Below, piece after piece: positions 1 through 13,200 of a DNA stretch of 64,000 nt. The DNA is taken from the NCBI GenBank assembly GCA_964036315.1, contig OZ038500.1:63160749-63224748 (forward strand), written 5' to 3'. The DNA comes from Acanthosepion esculentum. Lineage: Eukaryota; Mollusca; Cephalopoda; Sepiida; Sepiidae. Position 1 is the first letter of the stretch, and each line of letters starts with the position of its first letter. A program made the position numbers and the translations under genes. Below the pieces are notes generated by a model that saw nothing but the letters and a program-made list of their open reading frames with translations, searched no databases and had not been told where the DNA came from.

Positions 1-160
1 TTAATTGCCAAAACTCTCAAAGTTTGTTTTTTTTAATCTGCAAAAGAAATTAAATCCATGTGAAAAAGAAGTAAAACAAAAAAAATAAAAAAGAGTAAGC
101 TTCTATCTGTATTAGAAGTCCTTATACCGAAAAATTCATCTTATTTATTGAATGACCCTC

Positions 161-161
<1 letters not shown>
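1..161. other. AT-rich flank with possible MITE end
   Basis: The segment is AT-rich and has no coding potential. The end facing the (TA)n tract, read on the minus strand, begins CGAGGGTCATTCAATAAAT. This resembles the terminal inverted repeats I associate with mariner/Tc1-like elements that insert at TA. No partner repeat is visible because the window starts here, so the assignment is tentative. Confidence 0.25.

Positions 162-217
<56 letters not shown>
162..217. repeat. (TA)n microsatellite
   Basis: An uninterrupted TA dinucleotide run of about 56 bp, directly abutting the possible transposon end on its left. Confidence 0.97.
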
Positions 218-219
<2 letters not shown>

Positions 220-245
220 TATAATGAATTCCAGACAAAATTTTA

Positions 246-1770
246 GTGGTCATCATTAATAATATCTACCCAGAGTTATTTAACCGTTGCTTGGAAGAGA
301 AATCTTTCCCAAGCATGTGGAATGTGGCAAGTGTATTACCGGTTTTCAAGAATGTGGCAATTGATCCTCCCCCTTCCATTGTAGACCTATTAGTCTCCTC
401 AGTATCATCAGTAAGCTGTTTGAGACTTTAAACAGCAAGAGAGTTGTCAAGCACCGGATAGGAACAACCTCTTGTGTGACGAGCAGTATGAGTTTTGATC
501 AGCCTGATCCACTGTTGACGTCCTAACTACCATTACATATAGAATTAGTGAGGACCTTTATGACACACATACTGTAAGGACCATAGCATTAGATATCTCA
601 AATGCCTTTGACAAGGTATGGCTTGCTACACAAGCTTTCCAGCTATGGAATCACTGGAAGGGTTTTTCTAATATAAAATCCTTCCTAACAGGTAGGTCCC
701 TGAAAGTAGTTATTAACAGCCAGTCCTCTGAGGCCCTGGTAGTTAATGCAGGCAGCCCAGGCCTCACTTCTCAGACTAACCCTCTTTCTGATTTACATAA
801 ATGATCTACCTAAGAATATACTCCGATCATTTGTAAATGTCTATGGTGATGGTAAAAGTCTTGACAATCAGAGATTGGCTGCTAACCCCTCTTCTAATCT
901 AATATTAACTTCCCAGTGGGGAAAGAAACTGGCTGGTTACGTTCAGTGCCTCTAGAACTAAACTGGTTACATTCAATCACTGCTGATCAGACCCTGAACT
1001 ACTGCCATGATGAATGGATATCCCTTTCGAGGAGGCCCTGTGCCTTGACAGGATATTGGGCCTCAAACACACACCTGACCTCAAGTGGAATTCTTACACG
1101 CAATCCATCGCTAAAGATGCAGGTAAATTGATTGGCTCCTTGTATTGCTCCAGTAAGTACCTGACTCCTCATGCTATTCTCCACCATTATAAGAGCCAGA
1201 TCAGGTGGAAAATGGAATACTGTTGCCATATTTGGGTGGGAGCTGCCCAGACCTCACTCCAGTCTTGATAGAGTTCAAAAGCGCCTCTAAGTCTTTGTGG
1301 GGGAAGAATTATTTTCAAATTTCTCCCTTACAGCAAGCCTCTCACTGCTCTATCGCTACTATCATGGAAAGTGCTCAGTTGAACTGCATCTTCTGATCCC
1401 ACCAGGTCTGACCTTCATGGCTAGGACCCACCATGCCACTTACATTATAGCAAACCACCTACATTCCCTCCATATTTCATCAATGTGAAGTAAGTTCCAC
1501 TCAAATAGCTTCTTCCCATGAACCATTGCCCTATGGAACAGACTCCCTAGATGATGCTTTCCCCCGATCATTACAATCTTGGCCTGTTCAAGTCTAGAGT
1601 CAATCGTTATCTCCCCCTCCTATCCATATAAACTATCCCTTATTGTATAATCCTCCTGCAATCAAACTACATGCACAGCATTACTTTTTCCATGAAGATC
1701 AGCTTTTGATGATGGTTGTGGAGATTTATTCTTGTCTGCCTTTTGCATTGAACATTGAACATTGTCATAT
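246..1770 (+). mobile_element. CR1/Jockey-type LINE reverse transcriptase remnant
   Basis: A decayed non-LTR retrotransposon ORF2 with frameshifts and stops, read across three frames. Recognisable blocks in order are FNRCLEEKSFPSMWNVASVLPVF (finger region, 270-340), ALDISNAFDK (RT motif with the first catalytic Asp, near 585-615), FLIYINDLPKNILRSFVN followed by a corrupted YGDG in place of YADD (near 795-850), DLKWNSYTQSIAKDAGK (1080-1130) and MEYCCHIW (1212-1235). Past the ORF the copy ends in short tandem ATTGAAC units at 1746-1766, and CR1-like elements typically end in such a microsatellite instead of poly(A). It lies upstream of the first visible ANKAR exon, in the preceding intron, in the sense orientation. 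It cannot make active enzyme. Confidence 0.85.
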
Positions 1771-2255
1771 GTGTAGTGATATGTAGATTAACTAATTAAC
1801 ATATCTGGAGTACCCTCTCTATATAATGACTCTGATTAGGAGGAAGAGGAGGAACTAAACATGAGCATTGAGTAACGTAGCATGAAGGACTTAGGACTTC
1901 ACAACAGTATGCAACCAATTTTTCATTACCTGTTGTGATATATTTAACAAACAGTTAGTCAAGATGATAGAACTGGTTCCCAAAAGCAAAAATTACTCAT
2001 GACTCAACCAAATGTATACAATGATTGATATTAATATGATTATTTACAGAACTTTCTCCATAAACTGCACAACAAATTTTTAGAATCAATAAAGAAAAAT
2101 AAACCAATTTTGACAAATTAGAAAATGCATGTCGCAATAAAATGAAAAGTTATTTTTTAATGAAAAGCAAATACCCCTAATGCTAATTGATGAAAAAAAA
2201 ACTGAACAAACATTTTAAACATTAGGTAGTATAATATGAATTCTTTGTCTTAAAA
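1771..2255. other. Intronic AT-rich sequence, nothing recognised
   Basis: This stretch between the LINE tail and the AT minisatellite shows no ORF, no repeat family that I recognise and no structured element. It belongs to the intron preceding the first visible ANKAR exon. Confidence 0.5.
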
Positions 2256-2580
2256 CGTTACAAATTTTAAATTTTAAAAATAAGATTATAAATATTAAAT
2301 TTTAAATTTTAAAAATAAAATTTTAAATTTTAAAAATAAGATTATAAATTTTAAATTTTAAGAATAAGATTATAAATTTTAAAAATAAGATTATAAATTT
2401 TAAAAATAAGATTATAAATTTTAAATTTTAAAAATAAAATTTAAAATTTTAAAAATGGGATTATAAATTTTAAATTTTAAAAATAAAATTTAAAATTTTA
2501 AAAATGGGATTATAAATTTTAAATTTTAAAAATAAAATATTAAATTTTAAAAATAAAACTTTACTTTTAAAATTTAAAAT
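2255..2580. repeat. AT-only minisatellite just upstream of an exon
   Basis: Tandem degenerate units built from AAATTTTAAATTTTA and AAAAATAAGATTATA/AAAATGGGATTATA (roughly 20-55 bp spacing) fill about 325 bp. The tract ends about 45 nt before the 3' splice site of the first visible ANKAR exon, so it occupies the usual branch-point neighbourhood. Confidence 0.85.
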
Positions 2581-2623
2581 AAAATTTCTGACCTTATAAA
2601 AGAGCATTTTTTTAATCCTCCAG

Positions 2624-3040
2624 GCGGAATTCCTGCTTTAGCCAATTTGCTGAAAATGGAGAATGATGAATTGGTGACTGTTGCAGCCTCAGTATTATGC
2701 AAAATCTGTGAGCATAAAAAGGTGCAGGAAGCGTTGAGTGAGGTGCAGCCTGGACCAACCCTAATCCATTTGCTTTCTTCCCCCATCGATGACATACAGG
2801 CCAGGGTGGCCATTATCATATCAGACCTTGCATCCAATAAAGAACAGAATCAAGTTAATCTGGCCGATCAAGGTGCCATTCCAGCATTAGTCAATTTGCT
2901 TGAATCAGAAGTGGAGGATGTTTTGCTAAACACAATCAACGCGATTAGGATTATTTGCCTCAACAATTTAACCAATCAAACAGAAGTGGCTCAATGCAAT
3001 GGAATTGAAGCCTTGGTCGAGTTCTTAACCATTGGATCAG
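2624..3040 (+). CDS. ANKAR: ANKAR exon: three armadillo repeats
   Basis: The acceptor is TTTAATCCTCCAG and the donor GTAAGC. The exon enters in phase 1, with the first codon completed by GC to give Gly, and leaves in phase 1. It encodes residues 1-139: [18 protein letters not shown] opens one repeat, [19 protein letters not shown] a second and [19 protein letters not shown] a third. Each has the Gly-x-Ile/Leu-Pro-x-Leu start of ARM helix 2. It is the longest uninterrupted ARM block apart from the exon at 39316. Confidence 0.95.
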
Positions 3041-6000
3041 GTAAGCAGATTTAAATTAAAGAAATAACATCAGTTTAAAGGGATAAGAGCTCGAATAAGG
3101 GGACATAATTCATAAACTCAAAAATGAATCAAATTCAAAAATAATGTTGATTTTTACTGGTTAACACCATGTTTTGCTATACAGAACTTGAGTATTTTTA
3201 AAAAATGACAACTTACAGTCAAATTTCTAAGAATGTTCAAATTTATTCTGAATACCTCCTGAAAAAAACATTGAATGTCATTTAATTCCTATCAGCTCAA
3301 TAACTTTGGTTTTTATCTTCTGAGTGCTATTATATTCCAAGTAGGGATTGCAGTTGTATGCAGTCAGTATTGGTTCTATAGTCCAAGTACCATTTTATTT
3401 AGACATACACCCACTACAAAATGAAATGTGTCACAAAGGTGAAAAAGAAAAATTGTTGCCCAAATACCTTATTTTCCTATGTATCTTGTCCCTTCAGGAA
3501 GTGGGCAATCATGGCTCTCCACAATTTCCTATTTTTTGCAGCTCTTAGTAATCTTTGTCTCCTTATTCTCCTCCTCATTCCCTGTACTGCCATCCATTTT
3601 TATGAGCTCACTAGGTAGATGATCATGGCTCTCCCCAATTTCCTATCCTTTGTAGCTCTTACTAATGTTTGTCTCCTTACTATCTCTCCCTGTTCTGTCA
3701 TCCATTTATACATGCTTCTTAGGTAAGTGATCATGGCTCACCACAATTTCCTATCTTTTGTAACTCTTAGCAATGCTTATCTCCTTATCATCCCTCCCAT
3801 TCCCTGTTCTGCTATTCATTTATATGTACCCATTAGGTGATCATGGCTCTCCCCAATTTCCTATTTTGTGTGGCTCTTAGCAATGTTCCCCTCCTTACTA
3901 TCCCTCTCAGTGTTTAATATTTTTGTTGTAAATTCTCAAGAACAAAATAAAATGCATAAATTCACTTTAATCACATGTTTAGGTTTTGTTATGATTCTAA
4001 TCATTGCTTTTTAAAACAATAAGCATTGCCAAGGAATGAAGTTTAGCAGTGTCAAGGGGAATATCATCCTTTTGACCTAACATTTTTTTGTGGGTACAAA
4101 GGTCCAGGTTTGCTGATTGTCCTTTGATTACACCATCCTTGACCCTCCTTGCTGAAGTTACATTGCTAAGCATATTACAGTTACTTTCTGCTTTTTTTAG
4201 AAATTCATAGGAAAGATTTATAACTTTGTGGAATTCTTTTTTACCTTAAAAATGTTGATATTCTTATTTTTTAATAGAAAACAAGAAAGTAATAATTGAT
4301 TGCATGTCTTATTTCAAATTAATGATTGTTTTTTATTAGGTTTCTTTTGTTCTATTCACCCGTTACTTTTTCAGATGACCAAATTTTAGAATCTGCTGCT
4401 GCAGCTGCTCTGGCTGCAATTTCCCATGGGCACAGGGACAACCAAAATATCATCATCAAGGCAGATGCAGCTCTGTAAGTCTTGTATAATTCCTCAAAAT
4501 AAATAACATCTAGATAAGTAATCTTCAGTTTAATTTCTATGGAACACCTTACTTTCTATTAGGCTAGGTTATGTCAGTTTAATGATATAGAACGTCTAGT
4601 TGAGTTATTTAATGTTGACTATAAGTCTTATAGGACAAATATTACAATAGATAGGTCAACATTAGTTTGGTTTTATACTAGAAATAAAAATGTAGACATA
4701 TATTCAGTTTATACTAATATCAAAAATGTAGATTTAGGTCTGGTTTCACAATAGAGTCAAAATGGTAGATATAGGTTCGGTTTAACACCAGATTAAAAAA
4801 AAAGTAGACCCAGATCCAGTTTTATGCAAGAGTCAAAAAGGTAGATTTTGGTCTGGCTTTATGCAAGTGTCAAAATGGTAGATATATACCCGGTTTAACA
4901 CCAGATTAAAAAAAAGTAGACCCAGGTCCAGTTTTATACAAGAGTCAAAATGGTAGATATATGTCCAGTTTTATATTAGAGTCAAATATCTGCAACTAAC
5001 CACTGACAAGTTGTTCCTTTTTGGGGAGGAGTCTTCCTCTTCTGCAGGGTATGTAGTTGGTGTTTTCTAATTCCTGCTGACAGAACATTACTTTCCATTG
5101 AAAGGCACACTATGTAGAACGTAGGTCAAGATACTAATCTCATACATCATTATTTGTGAGTCTCACTCCGGGAGTGGGGTAGGAGTTTTTCACTATTTGT
5201 GTCAGACTAGACTAAGGTTGATAAATATCTGCATATCTACATGTGACAGCTTCCTTTTATAGATCATTGGCAAAAAAAAAAGACTCATCTTTGGAGTTTA
5301 ATTCTTACCTGGAACTCCTTTCTTGGAGCCTTGCAACAAACTTGGTAATTTTCTTCATGTCGTGTGCACTTGGTTGGCAAAATCTTGTACCCACTTTTGA
5401 GTGAGTTTGGTCTTCTTATAGCAGTCATTTTTTTGGCTGTGTTCCAGACTAGGATCAGTTGGTTAGTAACCTCATGAATTTTTTTACTTATATATATATA
5501 TATATATCTATATATATATCTATGTGTATATGTATTAACAAGTTAATAAATATTAGGTTGACACATAAGTAATTTCTGTATTTGGAAACCTATGAAATGA
5601 TGAATACTAATTGTATGTTGAAGTCAAAAAATAAATTTTTTAGTACACTATCTGAAGTAACATATCTTAGTTTTTGAATACAGTGGCAGTGTACATGGTG
5701 GATTAAAGGAAAAATGTTGTTCTCCTCCATGACAATTCAAAACTTCATACTACAGCAAGAACAACAGAAAACAACATTTTAGAACTTGGTTGGTTTCTAT
5801 CATCTATCATATTCATCAGACATTGCAGCAACCAATTTCTTTTTTTTGATTGATGCAAAATCTTCTGATGTAAAAAATTTTATGTTTTGAAAACCAGATT
5901 CAAGAGTTTGTCGAAAACTTCTTCACATCAAAACACATCAAATTTTATTCAAAATGTATTGATCAGTTACCTGATAAGTGGTAACAAGTCATTGAAAATG

Positions 6001-7258
6001 GTCAGTGACGTGCAAAGGTTTGGTGATGCCTGGGGCCAACACCTTGATTGTATGCCCCTAAACTCAAGTAGGTGAACCTTGTGTGAGTGTAGGGTGCTTG
6101 TATAATGAAGTTAACAAAGATAATTTCAAATTTCAAAAACTAAATTTTTAGTTAACTGTTTGATTAGATTCCCTTCCATTATAGATGCCATGGGCTGTTG
6201 TGTCCTCTGCCCCCACCTTCTACATGCTACTGCAAATGGCGAATATATAATTGAATAAAATGTAATTGTACTTTATTTTTGGGAAGAATGAAGTTGATTA
6301 ACAAATATGGTAATTATTTATGACTTAATATTTACACACTAGCAGTATAACCTGTCTGCAACCGGGTCTTTCATTACCGGAAATTTTTACTGTTCAGTTG
6401 GAGCAATTTAAGTTTAAAGTCAGCCTGCCTGAAAATCAATATTAGTAACAACAATTGGGTGCAACTGAGGCACATCCCCAAATGAGGGGGTTAACAATTT
6501 GAATGGGGGGGCCTGAAAAGGGCTGTTTTTGCGTTCTCCATCTTGTTTCAGCCTCACGCGCAGCAGCAGTTGAAGAGGCATTTCTCTTCAGCCATTGAGT
6601 CCTTTGACCATCATTTTCAGCCATGAATGCAGAAGCATTCAGGTATGCTCCTCTGGAAAGCCGATGACTATGTTGATCTTCAGACTTGGTGACTCTGATT
6701 GAAGAATTCCAAGAGGCATTTTGAGACAGGCAAACTGAATGTTCTAAAGATGATTCATTATCTTTTATTCGCATGGTGGACCTGGTGACAGCAGTTTTGT
6801 GACCTAGGCAAGTTCTTTTCTTTGGTGGCATGTTTTAGGCAAGTATGAATTGTCAAATGGAATGCGCGGGCAAATACCAGAAGAGAACACTGTAAAGCTA
6901 CAGGGATCAATAAGCTCGAATAACATTAGGAAAGGTTGGAAAAATAAATGTTGAGTAATAAAAAAGCAAAGCTTACTTATTACTACGGTGAATGCAGTGC
7001 AAAAACTGGCAGGACAATAAAAAATTTAAATTGGGAATGGCTATAAATGACAATGAAAGCAATGCCTTAAAACTGTAGTAGTAGGCTTTATTCAATGGAA
7101 AAGGTAACCTCACTTGAGAGAGATTGAATGCTTGGCCAAGAGAAAGGGAATATGTAATTTGGACTCAAAACTGGCACTGAAGAATTATCTATCAAAAAAA
7201 AAATATTAATCGAAATCGGATAAAAACTGTGGAAACGCATAAACAACATCCGATCACA

Positions 7259-7299
<41 letters not shown>

Positions 7300-10200
7300 A
7301 CACACATTTTGAGAATTATAGATATAGATAATATTATTGTAATAATTTAAACTATTTATTTTTATTAAAGTTTTTATGAAAGATATATATCCAAGAACAG
7401 TAAATAGTAAAATATTGTTGAGAGTTATAATAATCACGAAGTAGTGGAGAGCCATTGTCGCCAACAATTTGGACTCAAAACCTGCACTGAAGAATTATCT
7501 ATCAAACAAAAAGATTTCATTGAAATTGGATGAAAACTGTGGAAATGCATAAACAACATCCGATCACACACACACACACACACGCATACATACACACACA
7601 TTTTGAGATTTATAGATATAGATTATGTGTAATACAAGCCCAAGAGTAACTCAAGGTAGAGGATTACTGAATGAGGTGTATGATATGAACATAAGAGAAA
7701 GAAGTAGGAAGTGAGGATTGAGGATAGATAGATTGACCTGAAACTTGAAGAGGTTAAGATTGTAGAGTTCAGTGAAGCATCCATGTGGGATCTGTAGTAG
7801 TTCTTGGTAAGAAGCTATCTGAATAAATCCATCCTTCTTATCACTTTTAGGGGATGAGGGCAATTCAACCCTGTGGATGTAGCAAGGTAGGTCTTGAATG
7901 TAAAGGTCTGAACTGGTGGCAGTAAAGAATGGATCTCATTTGAACATTTGCCATGTAAGACTGCATAAAAGGTTTTGAATGTTATCAAGGTTTGAAAGGG
8001 AGGATTGGACCCAGATATAGCAGCTCCATCCCAGAAATGGCAACAATACTCCATTTTTGGTCAAATCTGACTCTTGTGAAGATAAAGCATGACAGAAGGA
8101 GTGATACAAGGAGCTTGTTGCGGACCCGATAGCGGTGCGGATCTGGCTTACGAAAATAAGGCCTTGTGCCAGACGCTACACACTACTACCGAATCCACCG
8201 ACAAAGTAATAAAAAAAAGGAAAATATATAGAGACGTGCTCTTTCCACCGTACAAACGTACAAAGTGAAAAGAAGTAGACAGGCAAAACAACAAAAGGTT
8301 AAGAACAAACATACATTTTTATTAAGAGTTTAACAAGTAGTGTCTTCCGTGAAGACCTTCAGTAAATGTACTGGAAAATGTAGTTGAAGAAGAGGCCAAG
8401 TAGATTGTCTTCAGTGAGATTACTGGAAATGTAGTAATAATGAAATTTAATTGTCTTGAGTGAAGACCTTCAGTAAGATACTGGAAATATAATTGAAGAA
8501 GAGGCCAAGTAGATTGTCTTCAGTAAGGTACTGGAAATATTGTAGTGAATGAGAATAGATCCCGCGCCAAAATTCAAATCCAAGATGACTATGGCGGGAA
8601 GGAGTTCTTCGAGAAGAAAGGTTCAGAAAGTCAGTTGTAATGCATAGGGAACATACGGCAAGGAAAAATACTCACTGCGAGAGTTTATAATTGTGAGTGT
8701 ATGTAATTCTTTTTAAAGTAACAGGTTCAGAAAGTATGAGTTCGAAGAATGTGAAAAATGCTCGTTCATCAGGTTGGAAGTTTTTTGAAAGTTCCTGGAA
8801 TTGAGCGGCTCGCTAAAAGATGTTCGCTTCTGTCATGAAGGTGATGACCGTGTCGTATGTATTAAGATAAAGCGACGAGCCATGAGGTCTAGGCATGGTT
8901 TTGCCGAATAAAATTCTCTGCCAGTATCTATGGGTTCACCGGCGAGAGGATAAGGTGAGCCGACCCGTGCCGATGGTCAGACGACCACGGGGTGACTAAC
9001 TTCAAAAGCGCGCAAAAAATAATGAATTCTTCCTCATCTTCGGCTAAGACAACGGTTTACTACTATAACCGGCCGAAAGTGAGAGGAAGGGGTGAAAATG
9101 TCGCGCGTGCGTCAAAGTGAAGGTGGGGGTAGTGATATATCCCACAAGCTGACCATTTTTCCAGCATCTTTAACAATGGCTTCTACATAGGAGTTCCATT
9201 TGAGGTCTTGGATGAACTTGAGTCTCAATAGATGTTCAATGCAAAGAGCCTCATTGAGAGTGCATCCGTTCATGATGACTGGAGTAAATTCAGGGTTTGG
9301 CTTGGTGATGATGAAACAATTTTGTCCCTTAGAGTTGTGAGTTCAATCTCTTCACTGGGTTATGCAGAGGCTTACTTTTTTTTAGAAAAAAAGAGATGTC
9401 ATGCCAAACAGAGAAAACATTTCAGTAGAACACCAGGCATGCTGGAATAATGGAACATTGAGGAATCGGAGAGCCGGGTTCGAATTCCACTCGAATCCAT
9501 TACATTCACTTATGTGCTAATAGCCTTGGGAAAGGTATGAATCATCTTCTTCTCCCCCCAGCTATGGGTAAATAGCAGGACAGACCAGTTTCCATAGCCT
9601 TGGATGGTAACTGGTCTACTGCAGAAAGAATTGGCAACCTACTGCAGGAAAAAAATCTGCCTTTTCAGTCATACATCAAAAGATACATGATCGCCTAAGT
9701 GTGTGTCATGCATGGCACATAACTGACTAGTTCTGATCAGAATGTTTTACAAGTACACTAGGTGACTTTGTTGTCCTTGTATTGTGAAAGTCCTTTCTTG
9801 TCTTTTTCTTAATTTGCCAGGCCTTTGGTTGAGTTGGTTTCCAGCCGAAATCTTCCCCTCCAAATGAAAGCTGCTCGTGCCATTGAAGCTTTGGCTGATA
9901 ATAATCCTGAGAATCAAAGAATTTTTATCAATTTAGGCACCGTTCCAGCCTTGATCCAACTTCTTAAGGTGAGGCCAATTAAAATCATTTACTTCTTGTT
10001 GCCTTTTTCAGATTTACCAGTGAATAATAACAGTAGCTAGTTGAAACATTCTGCTGGTCTTGACAACTAAACTTATCTATTATCTCATGACTATTTTCTT
10101 CTCTTTCTCTTTACCTGTATCTTCTCATTCTCTCCCTTATCCCTTCCAATCTTTGTTGCCTGTCATTCATTTTATCTAAATGTTATGTAAACATGAACTG

Positions 10201-13200
10201 GTTTCAGATGTGAAAAAAGGAATCAGAAATATTCTCTTATAACACATTAAGGCCATAGGGGTATGACAGCAGGGGTATATAATGTGGGTGACATGACTAG
10301 CCAAACATGGTGAATACTAATTGGGGAAGAGGAAAGAATGTTAACCCAACACATAATCTGTTGGGTAAGTTAAGATTAATCTGGCACCGAACTAAACCAT
10401 GGGAAGGGGACAGGAAGAATGTGCTGCACCAGTTTCCAAATTGAAGGGATTGAACCTTCCCTGAAAAAATCCTAGGTATCTGCCATGAGTTTGAATGCCA
10501 GTCTTTGGTAAATATATTATCAAATAATTGTAGATACTTGCTCGTCACAACCTAATTTGACAAAAGTTCAAATTGTTGGAAATAGGGGAATAATGTGTTG
10601 TGCTAATTTTCTAAATAGCTCTTGTCTGCCTTGAGAATCAGCATTTAAAATTTTAGATTTTCTCATGAGTTTGAATATAGCTTGAACATTGACCTCTGAT
10701 AATGATGGAAAATATGGAAATATCCAATTTTATAAATAATTGTACAAAGTCTGATAAAAATGTGTCAGGAGTGGTGATATAAAAACAAAACTACAACACA
10801 ACAATTTGGAGTCTGTCTATATTTCTGAGATGAGGTATTATGTACAGTATTTACATTAGTCGGACTATTGTCCTCATCTTTGTCGCCATATTTGTCACAA
10901 CGTTTCGGCCGTTGTACGCTCCGGCCTTCTTCAGGTGGTTGGAATTTCGAACTGAACCCTTTATTTCGATCACTGGGGTAGACTGTTCTAGTTCCATGTG
11001 CCATGTTTGATGGATGTCAGTTATCAGTTATCTCCTGCTAATTTTTCCCTCTGAAAGTTCTCCACTGCCTTAACCGGGTATTGAACTCACACTCTTTGGG
11101 TCTGTCACTGGATCTAACCAACGCCTTTATCCACTGTGCCATGTGTCCTTTTCTGATGAATAGCATCTCGCAAATGTCAGAACATATCACAGTAGTACAC
11201 CTTGTTTACTGTCTGAACAGGTGGAGCACACTCATGATGAATAATGTCCTTGCAATCATAAAAAAACTGTCAACAGTCTCTTCACATTGCTTCAGCTTGT
11301 TCATGCTTTCTTCAGACTCAGAGGGTTTGGGATCTTCCACTGAAGACAGAGCCTTGGTTTTGGGTTCAAAGTCATAGACTCATGATTTGTCATCTGTTAT
11401 GACTATTTTCAAAAAGATTTCTGTGATGTGATGATATGACCACACTCTACACACTTCCCTTCCAAACAATGAAAGGGAGTAAGAACATTATAACTTAGTG
11501 TGCATGTGTGATAGATTTCAAGGTTAATCTATACCAGGTGGATTCACTCTGTGTACTTTAGCTCCATTACCATAGCAACAGTCCCGACATTTTAGATCAG
11601 ACCTTGTAGATACATACTAAGTCTTAGTTTGGCACAAGGTCATATGGGTGGAAATGGAGATAAAAAGACTGTATTGCACCAGTCTTACAAGTGTAGTATG
11701 AGATTCACACCAGGAAATACCAGATGATCTGAAATGAATTTTCAATAAAGAGCTTTTGTTCTTAGAGAAGTTAATTTGTAAGTGACCCCAATATGTACTT
11801 GCCTCACCTGAAGCAATATAAGTGTTATACCAGAAGATCAGAGGAGCCAGGTGCATTAGAGTGTTGACCAAGAAAGTGGTCACATACCCAACAGGTGCAG
11901 AATCATATCTTAAATGATGTTATTGGCTCTTCCCTACATGTAAACACCTGGTTGACGTACCTGGGTTTATTATGTGCACATGTGGGACAATTGGATGGCA
12001 AAAGATTATATGGAAATCACACTGAAATGAAAAAAGACTTTCACATCTGCATGATGAGAAAATTCAAGTTTGCAAAATGTTCCCCTTCCCAGTCACACAC
12101 CCTCACAGCCAATCAGTCTTTTGAACAAATGTTGAGGTTTAGGATTTGGTTTCTGGTCCCTTCTAAAGTCTACTTCAGCTCTGTACTTCTAATGTCTCTG
12201 ACTAAATTTTTTTTATTTATTTATTTTGCTCAATAGGAGTAGATATGTTTGCCTATTGCCCGGTTCACACTCCTTCCTGGTCTTTTGAACAGAGACAGAG
12301 GTTTATCCCCTGTTTCCTGTTTACAATTGGTTTTCTGGTTTCTTCTAATGTCTTCTTCAATACTTACTTCTAATGTCTCTGGCTAAACTCAGAGATCTTA
12401 TTTACTATTTATTTTTCCTCAATAGGAGTAAATGTGTTTGTCTATTGTCTGGTTTACACTCCTCCTCGGTCTTTTGAACAGAAGTAGAGATTTAGCCATT
12501 GTTTCCTGTTCAGGATTGGGTTTCCGCTTCCTTCTTAAGTCTCTTCATTCACTTTAACTCAGAGTAGGCCCTTGCATCTTAGTGGCATTATTGCCTTTCT
12601 TAGGGTGAATTGATTAAAAATGAAAACATTAACAAAGTGCAGGGGTGAATAAACAATAATTTAATGAATAAAATATTTAGCTCTGTATTCTTATTCATCT
12701 TTACAAAGATATCATTATACAGAGATGAAAGTTTGCTTGCTCTGAGAATCAAAATTCAAAATCTTGGCTTCTTATCTGACCAATCAGTCAGATACAGTGG
12801 CTGTGAAAGGAAATCAAGGTACAAACAAAATGACCATTTCTCTTTCCAGAATATTAATGAGGCAACAAGAGAGCAAGGTGCTTGCTCTCTTTGGTCCTTG
12901 GCTGGCCACACACGACCACAACAGAAACTGATTGCCAAAGAGATTGGAATCTCAAACATTATTGAGATGTTATTGGAAAAGAAATCTGAAAAACTACTGC
13001 TTGTTGGTAAGTTTATTCTCCTTAAAGTTCAAATTTCAACCATTAAAATTTATTTTTTTAAATCTTGGAATTTTCTTTTTTTTTTTTTTCTTTTTTTATC
13101 CTGTGACAAACTGTTTCACATCTGAACATTGCTACTGTGGATAGGATGATTATTTTATCAGAAAATTTCAGAATAAAACGAAAGGGTTTTTAAAGACTTG

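Noticed and set aside
12664..12849. Upstream extension of the ORF over exon 12850-13006 as coding
   Set aside because: A canonical acceptor (TTTCCAG) at 12849 gives phase agreement with the previous exon, and the extension has no armadillo character.
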